Origin: Hungatella hathewayi
Lineage (GTDB): Bacteria; Bacillota; Clostridia; Lachnospirales; Lachnospiraceae
Assembly: GCA_025149285.1 (NCBI GenBank)
Contig: CP102274.1
Coordinates: 6,180,489-6,244,488 of the forward strand
Length of the DNA: 64,000 nucleotides
Direction: 5' to 3'
Part shown: piece after piece, positions 53,685 to 62,883 of the stretch
Numbering within the stretch: position 1 is the stretch's first letter
Layout of the letters: each line of letters opens with the position of its first letter
Notes under the pieces: model-generated
The model's database searches: none
What the model was told of the DNA's origin: nothing
What the model saw: only the letters and a program-made list of their open reading frames with translations
Position numbers and translations under genes: made by a program

Positions 53685-54758
53685 CTATTCATATTCTTTC
53701 GGTACTTCTTCTCCTCTGAGTACCCTTAATCCTCCAAGAGCAAGGGCTGTCATCTCAAATTCCCCTGCCACTACCTCTATAGGAGCCATAAAGCCAGTCA
53801 TACGTCTGACTTCATTTACTACATACTCGGAATGGGCAATACCACCGGTTAGAACGATACAATCTACTTTGCCATCAAAAACGGCTCCGTAAGAACAGAT
53901 TTCCTTTGCCACATTATATACAAATGCTTCATATACCAGTTTTGCTTTTTCATCTCCCTGGCTTATCCTGCGTTCCACTTCCTCGGCATCTTTTGTGCCC
54001 AGATAATCATAGATACCACCGGTACTGCTGATCTTATCTACCATCTCCTCATGAGTATATTTACCGGAATAACACAGTTTCACCAGGGGGTAGGTGGGAA
54101 GTCCGCCGCTCCGTTCCGGTGAAAAGGGGCCATTCGTACGCCCGCCGCTTCCGTCTACCATCTTTCCCTCTTTGTGAGCTACAATAGAATTTCCTGATCC
54201 AAGGTGGGCAACTATAAGATTGCTCTCCTCATATTTTTTACCGATGCGTTCTGCCGCCCAACGAGCGACCGCTTTCTGGTTCAGGGCATGAAACCAGCTG
54301 GGACGTTCCAGTTCTTCTATACCGGATATTCTGGCTACAGGCATAAGTTCATCCACTGATACAGGGTCTACGACAAAAGATGGAATTCCGATCTCGTCAC
54401 CGATACTCTTAGCCAGGGCAGATCCCAGATTAGACGGGTGCTCACCATGAACAGCGTTTCGCAGATCCTCTACCATTTTGTTACTGACCCTGTACGTTCC
54501 TCCGGGGATTGGATTCATAAGTCCTCCCCTGCCCACTACACAGGACAGGTCACTGATCTCAATTCCTTCCTGACTGAGTGCATCCAGAATTAATTTTCTT
54601 CTATAATCGAATTGATCAAATACTCGTTTATATTCGCTCAGTTCCTCCTGGGTATGAGTAATGTTTAACTTCAGTATTTGTTTTTCATCTTCAAATACAG
54701 CAATCTTCGTGGATGTACCTCCAGGGTTGATGATTAGCAGTTTCATTAAAAGTTTCAT
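53685..54758 (-). CDS. buk: Butyrate kinase
   Basis: A 357-residue acetate/butyrate kinase-fold protein (ASKHA superfamily). Phosphate-1 loop LLIINPGGTSTKIAVF, RGGLMNPIPGGTY, HALNQKAVARWAAERIGK, NLIVAHLGSGNSIVAHKEGKMVDGSGG and VLTGGIAHSEYV are all present. It turns acyl phosphate plus ADP into carboxylate plus ATP. The name branched-chain carboxylate kinase is equally possible given the VOR neighbour. Start at 54758 follows AGAGAGGT; an ATG four codons later is less likely. Confidence 0.93.
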   Translation of the reverse strand: MKLLMKLLIINPGGTSTKIAVFEDEKQILKLNITHTQEELSEYKRVFDQFDYRRKLILDALSQEGIEISDLSCVVGRGGLMNPIPGGTYRVSNKMVEDLRNAVHGEHPSNLGSALAKSIGDEIGIPSFVVDPVSVDELMPVARISGIEELERPSWFHALNQKAVARWAAERIGKKYEESNLIVAHLGSGNSIVAHKEGKMVDGSGGRTNGPFSPERSGGLPTYPLVKLCYSGKYTHEEMVDKISSTGGIYDYLGTKDAEEVERRISQGDEKAKLVYEAFVYNVAKEICSYGAVFDGKVDCIVLTGGIAHSEYVVNEVRRMTGFMAPIEVVAGEFEMTALALGGLRVLRGEEVPKEYE

Positions 54759-54798
54759 GACACAATTACCTCTCTTTCCATATTGGTGATCAATGTTG

Positions 54799-54824
54799 TT
54801 CTATTGTTCGGAACACCGTTCTAT
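54799..54824. promoter_or_regulatory. IclR operator in the leader of the buk operon
   Basis: GTTCTATTGTTCGGAACAC and the overlapping CGGAACACCGTTCTAT give three alternating GGAAC/GTTC half-sites. The same arrangement occurs before the VOR operon at 56006-56035. Confidence 0.75.
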
Positions 54825-54906
54825 AAAAGAGATAAAAAGAAAGGAAACTTTTTCTGTTCCCTTCTTCAAATGTATTCATTCACTCACAGTAATGTTTATA
54901 ATGAGC

Positions 54907-54935
54907 ATAATAGCATAGCTTTATTCAATTGTCAA
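54907..54935 (-). promoter_or_regulatory. Promoter of the buk operon
   Basis: TTGACA (54935-54930), 17-bp spacer, TATTAT (54912-54907) on the minus strand. The IclR sites lie about 75 bp downstream of the predicted start, so repression would be by roadblock or through another promoter. Confidence 0.75.
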
Positions 54936-54996
54936 ACACTATTTGTGCACATTCACCTTTTAGTATAACACTCCCTATTATGATTCGTCATTTCTC

Positions 54997-55761
54997 CTAA
55001 AAATTGTTGGAAATTTCCTTGGCGATATTGCAGACTGCCTCGATCCTGTCCTCAATGTCGGAAGAAGTGATGCGGCTGGTTGGACCGGACAGACTGATAG
55101 CTGCCACTGCCTTCATATTCTGATCGAGAATAGGCGCGCCAATACAGGTAAGCCCTAATTCCTGTTCCTCGTGATCCATTGCATACCCTCTTCTCTTTAC
55201 CTTAACCAGTTCCTCTTTCAGCTCATCGAGAGATGTAATCGTATTTGGTGTATAGCGGGTCAGCACTTTACCTTCGTAAATAGACAGGTCAACCTTGTCT
55301 CCAAAGGCCAGCAGACATTTTCCCACAGAAGAACAGTGGCATTCACTAAGAGAACCTACTGGCGGGTTTACTGTCAGCATTTGCCTGTCATTCATCTCTT
55401 TCAATATAATAACACTATGGTATACATCTCCTGGATTATATTCCAGTATGGACACATTGACTACCTCATGAAATTTCTGATGCAGTCTGTGCGCATAGGG
55501 ACGAATCACCTCCGGAATTCCCATCTTATTCTCCACACTTTTTCCTAGTATAAACAGCTGACTTCCCAACCAGTACTTCTCTGTCTCTGGATTCCTTTTG
55601 ACGAATCCCTTGGCTTCCAGAGTTGACAGTGTACGGTAAATCGTACTCTTATACACTCCCATATCTGAGGCAATCTGTGTAATCCCTACCTCCTTCCCCT
55701 TTTTATTCAGATAAATCAGTAATTCTAACGCCCGATCCAACGCCTGAATTGTATCAGCCAT
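54997..55761 (-). CDS. IclR-family transcriptional regulator
   Basis: A 254-residue IclR regulator: N-terminal winged helix (ADTIQALDRALELLIYLNKKGKEVGITQIASDMGVYKSTIYRTLSTLEAKGFV) and a GAF-like effector domain ending GPTSRITSSDIEDRIEAVCNIAKEI. The start at 55761 follows AGGAGG. It lies between the two transcription units that share GGAACA-type operators, so it very likely controls both. The effector may be the 2-oxoacid. Confidence 0.93.
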   Translation of the reverse strand: MADTIQALDRALELLIYLNKKGKEVGITQIASDMGVYKSTIYRTLSTLEAKGFVKRNPETEKYWLGSQLFILGKSVENKMGIPEVIRPYAHRLHQKFHEVVNVSILEYNPGDVYHSVIILKEMNDRQMLTVNPPVGSLSECHCSSVGKCLLAFGDKVDLSIYEGKVLTRYTPNTITSLDELKEELVKVKRRGYAMDHEEQELGLTCIGAPILDQNMKAVAAISLSGPTSRITSSDIEDRIEAVCNIAKEISNNF

Positions 55762-55824
55762 TTTCTGTTTCCTCCTGTATCTCAGATCACACATTATGTG
55801 CAAAATTACCATTAGTCATATAAT

Positions 55825-55853
55825 ATTAAATACTATTTCTTCTGCCATGTCAA
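55825..55853 (-). promoter_or_regulatory. Promoter of the IclR gene
   Basis: TTGACA (55853-55848), 17 bp, TTTAAT (55830-55825) on the minus strand. Confidence 0.7.
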
Positions 55854-55968
55854 GGTTTATAGCCATCGCCCCGGTTAACAATGTTTCCCCCCGGTCTGCA
55901 GTTTTCTTCCCTCCTGTCTTTGTGCATTTATCACATATTTTCATCTGCATTTTTAGCGAAAAAGGATG

Positions 55969-55998
55969 TGGACATTTAAAATCAATCGGATATATAAT
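55969..55998 (+). promoter_or_regulatory. Promoter of the VOR/KOR operon
   Basis: TGGACA (55969-55974), 18 bp, TATAAT (55993-55998). The IclR sites begin eight bases after the -10, over the start of transcription. Confidence 0.75.
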
Positions 55999-56005
55999 TC
56001 TATAC

Positions 56006-56035
56006 ATCGGAACACTGTTCTATTGTATGGAACAC
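56006..56035. promoter_or_regulatory. IclR operator of the VOR/KOR operon
   Basis: CGGAACACTGTTCTAT and, after overlap, GTTCTATTGTATGGAACAC. It matches the buk-side operator in sequence and in half-site order. Confidence 0.8.
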
Positions 56036-56064
56036 TCAAAAAATTTTAAACAGGAGGTTTTTTT

Positions 56065-56283
56065 ATGAAGGTCATTGTTAATAAAGACCGGTGCAAGGAA
56101 TGTGGGTTGTGTATCCATCACTGTCCCAAACAGGCCATCAGTAAATGTAATACTCTGAACGCAGGCGGTTATTATCCTGTCCAGGTGGATGATGAGGCGT
56201 GTATCGCCTGTGGAATGTGCTATATCACATGTCCAGACGGTGTATTCTACATATCAGGAGATATAGAAGAGGAGGTTCAATGA
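56065..56283 (+). CDS. 2-oxoacid:ferredoxin oxidoreductase, delta (ferredoxin) subunit
   Basis: A 72-residue protein with two [4Fe-4S] motifs, CKECGLCIHHCP and CIACGMCYITCP. It passes electrons from the TPP site to external ferredoxin. First gene of a four-subunit operon; AGGAGG precedes the start. The order delta-alpha-beta-gamma is that of VOR/KOR enzymes. Confidence 0.93.
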   Translation: MKVIVNKDRCKECGLCIHHCPKQAISKCNTLNAGGYYPVQVDDEACIACGMCYITCPDGVFYISGDIEEEVQ

Positions 56284-56284
56284 A

Positions 56285-57346
56285 ATGTCAGATATGATGA
56301 AAGGCAATGAAGCCATTGCAGAAGCAGCTGTAAGAGCTGGCGTTAAATTTTATGCAGGTTATCCTATTACCCCCTCCAGTGAAATCATGGAGTACCTGTC
56401 CTGGAGACTTCCAGAAACAGGCGGCAGTTTTGTTCAGGCAGAAAGTGAACTGGCCGGCATTAACATGGTAATCGGAGCCGCAGCCTCCGGAGTCAGAGCA
56501 TTGACTGCCTCCTCCGGACCAGGCATATCACTAAAACAGGAAGGGGTCTCTACCCTGTCCGATGAAGGGCTCTCTGCAGTGGTAATCACTCAAGTCCGGT
56601 ATGGCAACGGACTTGGAACCCTGCTTTCCGCGCAGTGTGATTACAACCGTGAGACCAGAGGAGGCGGACACGGAGACTACAGATGTCTTGTGTTTGCACC
56701 ATCTTCCGTTCAGGAGTTCGTAGATTTGATGCGTCCTGCCTATGAACTGGCCGAAAAATACCGGGTAGTATCTGTTATGATGGGAGAAGCAACGCTTGGA
56801 CAGATGATGGAACCTGTGACGCTGCCGGAGTTTGTAGAACCAGAACGCACGCCCTGGGCGCTCAATGGGCATTATACATTTAAAAAAATCGGCATTTTCC
56901 AACGAGATTCCATGCAAGAGGCAGTTGAACTGGTTGAAAAATATAATACCATCAGAGAAAACGAGCAACGCTGGGCAGATGGGGGAATAGAGGATGCAGA
57001 TTATGTATTCGTATCCTACGGCGTACCTGGCCGCAGTACCCTTGGGGCTGTCCGCGAACTGCGGGCCCAGGGTGAGAAGGTCGGAATTATTCGGCCCATC
57101 ACCGTATGGCCGTTCCCGGAGAAAGCATTTCATAAGATTAATCCTGAAGTTAAGGGCATTATTACCGTTGAAGCCAATGCCACTGGACAATTAGTAGATG
57201 ACGCGGCCCTCTATACAAAAAAAGCCCTGAAAGAACGCAATATTCCAGCTTATGCGCTTACATATGTATTTGGTACTCCGACAATCCGCAATATTAAAAA
57301 GGATTATTATGAAATTAAATCAGGCAATAAAAAGGAGATATATTAA
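56285..57346 (+). CDS. 2-oxoacid:ferredoxin oxidoreductase, alpha subunit (VorB/KorA-like)
   Basis: A 353-residue subunit holding the pyrimidine-binding half of the TPP site. Early FYAGYPITPSSEIMEYLS and LTASSGPGISLKQEGVS are the family hallmarks; the C-terminal transketolase-like domain starts near DADYVFVSYGVPGRS. With beta and gamma it decarboxylates a 2-oxoacid to acyl-CoA, CO2 and reduced ferredoxin. The sequence resembles branched-chain (VOR) members; 2-oxoglutarate cannot be excluded. Confidence 0.92.
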   Translation: MSDMMKGNEAIAEAAVRAGVKFYAGYPITPSSEIMEYLSWRLPETGGSFVQAESELAGINMVIGAAASGVRALTASSGPGISLKQEGVSTLSDEGLSAVVITQVRYGNGLGTLLSAQCDYNRETRGGGHGDYRCLVFAPSSVQEFVDLMRPAYELAEKYRVVSVMMGEATLGQMMEPVTLPEFVEPERTPWALNGHYTFKKIGIFQRDSMQEAVELVEKYNTIRENEQRWADGGIEDADYVFVSYGVPGRSTLGAVRELRAQGEKVGIIRPITVWPFPEKAFHKINPEVKGIITVEANATGQLVDDAALYTKKALKERNIPAYALTYVFGTPTIRNIKKDYYEIKSGNKKEIY

Positions 57347-57347
57347 A

Positions 57348-58100
57348 ATGTCAGCTTCCAAGAAAGAAAAAAAGGTTCCTGCACTGGTAGACAAACCAAT
57401 GGACTTTTGTCCCGGTTGCGGTCATGGTATTATTAGCCGGCTGATCATGGAATGTCTGGATGAATTGAATCAGAATGATAATATCATCTTTCCTATTGGC
57501 GTGGGTTGTTCTTCGAATCTGGGTGCAGGCTTGGAATGTGACCGTCTTCATTGCTCACATGGCCGCGCAGGCGCCGTAGCAACAGGTATGAAACGAGTAA
57601 ACCCGGACGTGTTGATCGTCTCCTATCAGGGTGACGGTGATGCGTATAATATTGGTATTGCAGAGACCTTCAACGCAGCATACCGTAATGAAAATATCAC
57701 TGTGGTGGTAGTCAATAACACCAACTTTGGTATGACGGGAGGCCAGATGAGTCTGACTACCATGGAAGGCCAAAAGACTTCAACCAGCATATATGGACGT
57801 GACTGCAGCGTAACCGGTTATCCGCTGCGCTTCCCGGAAATGGTTGCCAGAGAATTCCCAAATGCTGCATATGCCGCCCGAGGTACCGTCACCAGTCCAG
57901 CTAAGATTAACCAGTTAAAAGGATATATAAAGAACGGTTTAATGGCACAAATGAATCACGAAGGCTATTCTGTCATAGAGGTACTATCCCCATGCCCGGT
58001 AAACTGGGGCCTGACTCCAATCAAGGCTATGGAGCGTATTGAAAATGAGCTTGTTCCTTACTATCCTTTAGGTGAATTTAAAAAGAGAGAGGTGAAATAA
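57348..58100 (+). CDS. 2-oxoacid:ferredoxin oxidoreductase, beta subunit (TPP-binding)
   Basis: A 250-residue subunit with the cluster/TPP motif MDFCPGCGHGI and the diphosphate-Mg motif GDGDAYNIGIAETFNAA...VVNNTNFGMTGGQMS. The start at 57348 follows AAAGGAG, one base past the alpha-subunit stop; an in-frame ATG at 57252 lies inside the alpha gene and is rejected. Confidence 0.93.
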   Translation: MSASKKEKKVPALVDKPMDFCPGCGHGIISRLIMECLDELNQNDNIIFPIGVGCSSNLGAGLECDRLHCSHGRAGAVATGMKRVNPDVLIVSYQGDGDAYNIGIAETFNAAYRNENITVVVVNNTNFGMTGGQMSLTTMEGQKTSTSIYGRDCSVTGYPLRFPEMVAREFPNAAYAARGTVTSPAKINQLKGYIKNGLMAQMNHEGYSVIEVLSPCPVNWGLTPIKAMERIENELVPYYPLGEFKKREVK

Positions 58101-58102
58101 AC

Positions 58103-58666
58103 ATGAAGGAAATCGTATTTGCAGGTTCTGGCGGTCAGGGTGTATTAACAGCCGGCCTGATTATCTCTGATATCGCCGCCAAAGAAGGCCTCAATGTAAC
58201 CTGGGTACCTTCTTACGGCTCCGCCATGCGCGGCGGCACTGCCAACTGTACTGTGAAATACTGTGAAAATACCATATACAATCCATCCCAGGAAGAGCCT
58301 GACGTCCTTCTGGCCATGAACAATCCTTCTTTTAAGAAGTTTCTTCCCCTGGTTACTCCGGGCGGTATTGTTGTCATTGGTGATCTGGTTGATATTCCGG
58401 AGGATGCCAGAAAGGATGTCATCTATGTACGGGTACCCGCCACAGAGATATCCACTGACCAGGGGAATCCAAAGAGTGCCAATATCGTCATGACCGGGGC
58501 TATTGTCAAACTTATGGGAGACTTTTCAAAGGAAGCCGCCATAACAGCTATGAACCATATGTTTGAGAAAAAAGGAAAATCCCAATTCAGGGAAGCAAAT
58601 GAAAAGGCTTTCGATGCGGGCTATGACGCTGTAGAGGTTATGGTACAGGATTCTTGTGTAAGATAA
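58103..58666 (+). CDS. 2-oxoacid:ferredoxin oxidoreductase, gamma subunit
   Basis: A 187-residue subunit with EIVFAGSGGQGVLTAGLIISD and VPSYGSAMRGGTANCTVKY, the family's CoA-binding features. It completes the enzyme. A strong bidirectional terminator follows at 58743. Confidence 0.93.
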   Translation: MKEIVFAGSGGQGVLTAGLIISDIAAKEGLNVTWVPSYGSAMRGGTANCTVKYCENTIYNPSQEEPDVLLAMNNPSFKKFLPLVTPGGIVVIGDLVDIPEDARKDVIYVRVPATEISTDQGNPKSANIVMTGAIVKLMGDFSKEAAITAMNHMFEKKGKSQFREANEKAFDAGYDAVEVMVQDSCVR

Positions 58667-58742
58667 TCTGTCAGCTGATCTTTCTATTCAGACAGGCATT
58701 AATTAATTTTTCTCTCCTAATTTGTGGATGCTTTATCTAGTA

Positions 58743-58806
58743 AAAAAATAAAAGCCCCCTTCAGGCCGGACCGCCATTTCCGGCCTGAAGGGGGCTTTTA
58801 TTTTTT
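58743..58806. terminator. Bidirectional terminator, 27-bp perfect stem
   Basis: AAAAAATAAAAGCCCCC... (58743-58769) and its perfect inverse (58780-58806) around a 10-nt loop, with A/T runs at both ends. It serves the VOR operon (plus) and the ABC exporter (minus). Confidence 0.95.
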
Positions 58807-58837
58807 CCTGTTCTTCATAGTCAGTGCTGCAGACCAC

Positions 58838-60640
58838 CTATCCCGCATTCTCCGCGGCAAACTGGCTGTTATACAAGGCCGCATAGTAGCCGCCCTTTGC
58901 CAGAAGCTCCTTATGGTTTCCTACCTCCTTGATATCTCCATGTTCCATATATACAATCAGTTCCGCGTCCTTAATCGTGGATAAACGGTGGGCGATGACG
59001 AAGCTGGTCCGTCCCTCCATCAGTTTGTTCATGGCCTTCTGGATTGCCACCTCAGTCCTTGTATCCACAGATGAGGTTGCCTCATCCAGAATCAGGATCT
59101 CCGGGTCAGACAGGAAGGCGCGGGCAATAGTAAGAAGCTGTCGCTGCCCCTGCGCGATATTGGAAGCGCCCTCATGAAGCTGCATCTCGTAGCCTCCCGG
59201 CATGGACATGATAAATCCATGCGCGTGAGCAGCCCTGGCAGCGGCGATAACCTCCTCGTCGGTTGCCTCCAGTCTTCCGTAGCGTATATTATCTTTTATG
59301 GTACCAGCAAAAAGCCATGTATCCTGCAGCACCATGCCAATCATGGACCGAAGGGCCTCACGCTTCATATCCCGTACATCTACGCCGTCGATGGTAATGC
59401 TTCCTCCCTTTACATCGTAAAAGCGGAGAATCAGATTGACCAGTGTGGTCTTTCCTGCCCCGGTGGGGCCTACTATCGCAATCTTGTCGCCTGCCTGTAC
59501 ATGCAGATCCAAATCATGAATCAGGGTCTGCCCTTCTGTATAGCCAAACCGTACATGGCTGAAATCCACACAGCCTTCCGGATTCTGGGGGAATTTAAGA
59601 TCTTCTGCCTCCGGCACCTCCTCCTGTTCATCCAGGAATTCAAAGACCCTTTGAGCTGCAGCCATAGTCGCCTGCATAATGTTGGCAATGTTGGATATCT
59701 GGTTGATGGGCTGGGAAAACTGCCGCAGATACTGGATAAAGGACTGAATCATCCCTATGCTTAACCTGCCGTTGATGCAGAGCCAGCCGCTGACCACCGC
59801 TACCCCCACATAGCCGATGTTGGTCAGCGCCTGTGTCAAGGGCATGATAATGCTGGAAGAAAACTGCGCTTTCCAGCCATTGTCGTAGAGACGGTTATTG
59901 ATATCCTCAAAATTTGTGATGATATCTTCCTCTTTTCCAAAAGCGGCAATGACGTTCTGGCCGTTATACATCTCCTCCACATAGCCGGTGAGATCCCCCA
60001 GCGCGGACTGCTGTCCCCGGAAATACCGCTGGGAATGCTTTACTACCTTCATGCTCACCAGACCGCAAACCGGGATAACACAAACGCCGATCAGGGTCAG
60101 GATCGGGCTGACTACCAGCATCATCCCAAAGATGAATACCATGGTACAGACCGCCGTGATAACCTGGCTGATGCTCTGCTGAAGAGAGGTGTCTATGGTA
60201 TCCACATCATTGGTGACGCGGCTCAGCACATCGCCGAACGTATTGCTGTCAAAATAGGCCAGGGGCAGACGGCGGATTTTCTTGTCCACTGCCATACGCA
60301 AATCATGCATGGTACGCTCTGCCACCCCTGCCACGATGTATTGGCCGGAATAGTTGAATAGAAAGGCCAGCAGATACACACAGCCCAATTGCAGCAGCAC
60401 GGTGAGGAACGCCTGAAATCCCTGAAGGACACCTGCATCGTTCACCACCACGGCCACCAGCGCATCCATGGCCCGGCCAAGGGTATATGGTCCCTGGGTG
60501 GTAAACACGGCTCCCATGACCAGACAGACCACCATGAGAATGATTCTGATTCGATACGGTTTCATAAAACGGAACAGACGGCCCAAAGTTCCCCTGGTGT
60601 TGATTTTTTTATCTGTTTTACTGACAGTTCCCTGTTTCAT
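58838..60640 (-). CDS. ABC exporter half-transporter, catalytically complete subunit
   Basis: A 600-residue protein: six membrane helices, then an ATPase domain. Walker A VGPTGAGKTTLVN, Walker B ILILDEATSSVD with the catalytic Glu, and the unusual signature NIAQGQRQLLTIARA in place of LSGGQ. It pairs with the subunit encoded upstream (four-base overlap) as a heterodimeric multidrug-type exporter. Its stop faces the terminator at 58743. Confidence 0.92.
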   Translation of the reverse strand: MKQGTVSKTDKKINTRGTLGRLFRFMKPYRIRIILMVVCLVMGAVFTTQGPYTLGRAMDALVAVVVNDAGVLQGFQAFLTVLLQLGCVYLLAFLFNYSGQYIVAGVAERTMHDLRMAVDKKIRRLPLAYFDSNTFGDVLSRVTNDVDTIDTSLQQSISQVITAVCTMVFIFGMMLVVSPILTLIGVCVIPVCGLVSMKVVKHSQRYFRGQQSALGDLTGYVEEMYNGQNVIAAFGKEEDIITNFEDINNRLYDNGWKAQFSSSIIMPLTQALTNIGYVGVAVVSGWLCINGRLSIGMIQSFIQYLRQFSQPINQISNIANIMQATMAAAQRVFEFLDEQEEVPEAEDLKFPQNPEGCVDFSHVRFGYTEGQTLIHDLDLHVQAGDKIAIVGPTGAGKTTLVNLILRFYDVKGGSITIDGVDVRDMKREALRSMIGMVLQDTWLFAGTIKDNIRYGRLEATDEEVIAAARAAHAHGFIMSMPGGYEMQLHEGASNIAQGQRQLLTIARAFLSDPEILILDEATSSVDTRTEVAIQKAMNKLMEGRTSFVIAHRLSTIKDAELIVYMEHGDIKEVGNHKELLAKGGYYAALYNSQFAAENAG

Positions 60641-62367
60641 GCACTCATCTCCTCCTCTGACAACTGGCTTCGGACGATTTCCTGATAGGTCTCACAGGTA
60701 TTTAAAAGCTCCCTGTGCGTTCCGATTCCCATAACCTTCCCTTCATCCATGACGATAATACGATCCGCATTCATGATCGTGCTGACACGCTGTGCCACGA
60801 TTACCACGGTGGCGTTCTCCGTTTCCCTGGCCAAAGCCTGGCGCAGGGCTGAATCCGTCTTGAAATCCAGCGCGGAAAAGCTGTCATCAAATACGTAAAT
60901 CTCCGGTTTCCTGACAATGGCCCTGGCGATTGCCAGGCGCTGGCGCTGGCCGCCTGAAACATTGCTTCCGCCCTGAGCTATAAACGAGTCAAATCCCTCC
61001 GGTTTATCCTCGATGAAATCCGTGGATTGTGCAATGGCTGCAGCCTCCTTCACCCGCTCATCACTGGCCGAATCATCGCCGAAACGAATGTTTTCCATAA
61101 TTGTCCCCTTAAACAGCAAGGCTTTCTGAGGTACATAACCAATTTTTTTGCGAAGGGTCTTGCGGTCATAGTCCTTTACATTGACCCCATCCACCAGGAC
61201 CTCGCCCTCCTGCACATCATAAAAACGGGGAATCAATCCCACCAGAGCAGTCTTGCCGCTGCCCGTACTTCCAATGATGGCAGTTGTCTCTCCCGGCTTT
61301 GCCTCAAAACTGACATGGCTGACAGCCGGTTCCTTTGCCCCCGGGAAATAAAAGCTTACATCGCGGAAGGTCAGATAACCTCTCTGCCCCTCTGATGTTT
61401 TGGGAGCTTCCGGGTCCCCGATGGAATTTTCTGTATCCAGCACCTCACAGATACGGTCCGCCGAGGCGGCACATCTGGGGTACATAACGAAAATCATGGA
61501 AAGCATGGTAACAGACATCATGATCTGCATGACATACTGTATAATAGCCAGAATATCTCCCGGCATCACCGGCTCTGTGCCGGCTCCCTGGCCAGCACGC
61601 CACAGAAGTCCCACAACGGTCAGGTTTAATATCAGGATCAGGGATGGACCCATCAGTGACATGGCATGCATCATTTTCATGGCATTGTTCATCAGGTCCT
61701 TGTTGGCGCCGTCAAAACGCTTTTCTTCGTAATCCTCTGTCCCGAACGCCCGGATCACGCGGATGCCGGTAAGTTTTTCCCGCATGATCAGGTTGATCCG
61801 GTCAATCCTGGTCTGCATCTTTCTGGAAAGAGGCATCGCCCTCCTGCCTATCAGGCTGATGATCAGCACCATCACCGGCATGGATACCACAAGGATACTG
61901 GACATTTTCGGATTTTTGCTGTAAGCCAGTATGATGCCCATCACGCACATGATGGGAGCGGTCAGGATCACGCGCAGAAACATGACCATAAAATTCTGTA
62001 CCTGGGTAATGTCATTGTTGGTACGGGTAATCAAAGACGCGGTTGAAAATGTGTCAATTTCTGCCTGGGAAAAGTATTCCACCTTGGAAAAAATCCGGCT
62101 CCTCACATTCCGCCCTAAGCCCAGCGCAATTCTGGATGCAAAAAATCCTGTGGTGATATTGCATACCATACCCAGAATGGCAATTCCCAGCATGATGATG
62201 CCGGTGTGAAGAATATAATTCATATCCTTGTCCGCGATTCCCCTGTTAATGATGTCTGACAGATAGGTAGGAAGCCCCAGCGTGGCCCCTACTCCGGCTG
62301 CTACACTGACCAGCACGCACAGGAGTTCCAGCCGGAATGCTTTCAGTTCTGCAAATATTTTCTTCAT
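60637..62367 (-). CDS. ABC exporter half-transporter, degenerate-site subunit
   Basis: A 576-residue half-transporter. Walker A IGSTGSGKTALVG and signature VSGGQRQRLAIARA are normal, but Walker B reads YVFDDSFSALD, with Asp in place of the catalytic Glu. This asymmetry is normal for heterodimeric exporters such as TM287/288 and BmrCD. Co-transcribed with the MarR gene 45 bp upstream. Confidence 0.92.
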   Translation of the reverse strand: MKKIFAELKAFRLELLCVLVSVAAGVGATLGLPTYLSDIINRGIADKDMNYILHTGIIMLGIAILGMVCNITTGFFASRIALGLGRNVRSRIFSKVEYFSQAEIDTFSTASLITRTNNDITQVQNFMVMFLRVILTAPIMCVMGIILAYSKNPKMSSILVVSMPVMVLIISLIGRRAMPLSRKMQTRIDRINLIMREKLTGIRVIRAFGTEDYEEKRFDGANKDLMNNAMKMMHAMSLMGPSLILILNLTVVGLLWRAGQGAGTEPVMPGDILAIIQYVMQIMMSVTMLSMIFVMYPRCAASADRICEVLDTENSIGDPEAPKTSEGQRGYLTFRDVSFYFPGAKEPAVSHVSFEAKPGETTAIIGSTGSGKTALVGLIPRFYDVQEGEVLVDGVNVKDYDRKTLRKKIGYVPQKALLFKGTIMENIRFGDDSASDERVKEAAAIAQSTDFIEDKPEGFDSFIAQGGSNVSGGQRQRLAIARAIVRKPEIYVFDDSFSALDFKTDSALRQALARETENATVVIVAQRVSTIMNADRIIVMDEGKVMGIGTHRELLNTCETYQEIVRSQLSEEEMSA

Positions 62368-62412
62368 GTTTTACCTCCTTGTTATTGCAAATAAAAATAT
62401 CCGGAAAAGTGA

Positions 62413-62841
62413 TCAGCTCTGCAAATACTTTTCCAGACATTTTAATCCCTTTAAAATAGTCTCCAGATCTTCCCTGCTCATGGTATCCTTCTCAGAATGG
62501 CTCCCCATCTGTTCCATCATGCTCTGAACCAGTGCCCGGCCTTTTTCGGTAAGAACCACATCTATAAAGCGGGCGTCCTTCTCATTCCTGGTCATTGTTA
62601 TATGACCGGCCCGTTCCAGACGGCGGCAGAACATGGAGCAGTTTCCTTTCGTCACATGCAGACTCCGGCTCAGCTGGGTCAGATTCACCTGCCCATCTGC
62701 CAAAAAGAGATGATTGAGAACCCGTCCCTGCTCCGGGGTAATGCCAAATGGTCTGCACTTCTCCTCCACGCCTTCCCGGACAAGCCAGTTTACCTTGCGC
62801 AGCTCCTGAAACCACTGATCCTTAAAATTAATAAACGGCAT
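62413..62841 (-). CDS. MarR-family transcriptional regulator
   Basis: A 142-residue MarR protein: winged helix VLNHLFLADGQVNLTQLSRSLHVTKGNCSMFCRRLERAGHITMTRNEKDARFIDVVLTEKG. The start at 62841 follows AGGAGG. It heads the exporter operon, and a perfect palindrome overlaps its promoter, so it probably represses itself and the exporter until a toxic compound binds. Confidence 0.92.
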   Translation of the reverse strand: MPFINFKDQWFQELRKVNWLVREGVEEKCRPFGITPEQGRVLNHLFLADGQVNLTQLSRSLHVTKGNCSMFCRRLERAGHITMTRNEKDARFIDVVLTEKGRALVQSMMEQMGSHSEKDTMSREDLETILKGLKCLEKYLQS

Positions 62842-62883
62842 ATGGCCCCTTCCTCCTGATTCTTTCTTTTTATTCAGCCGGAT

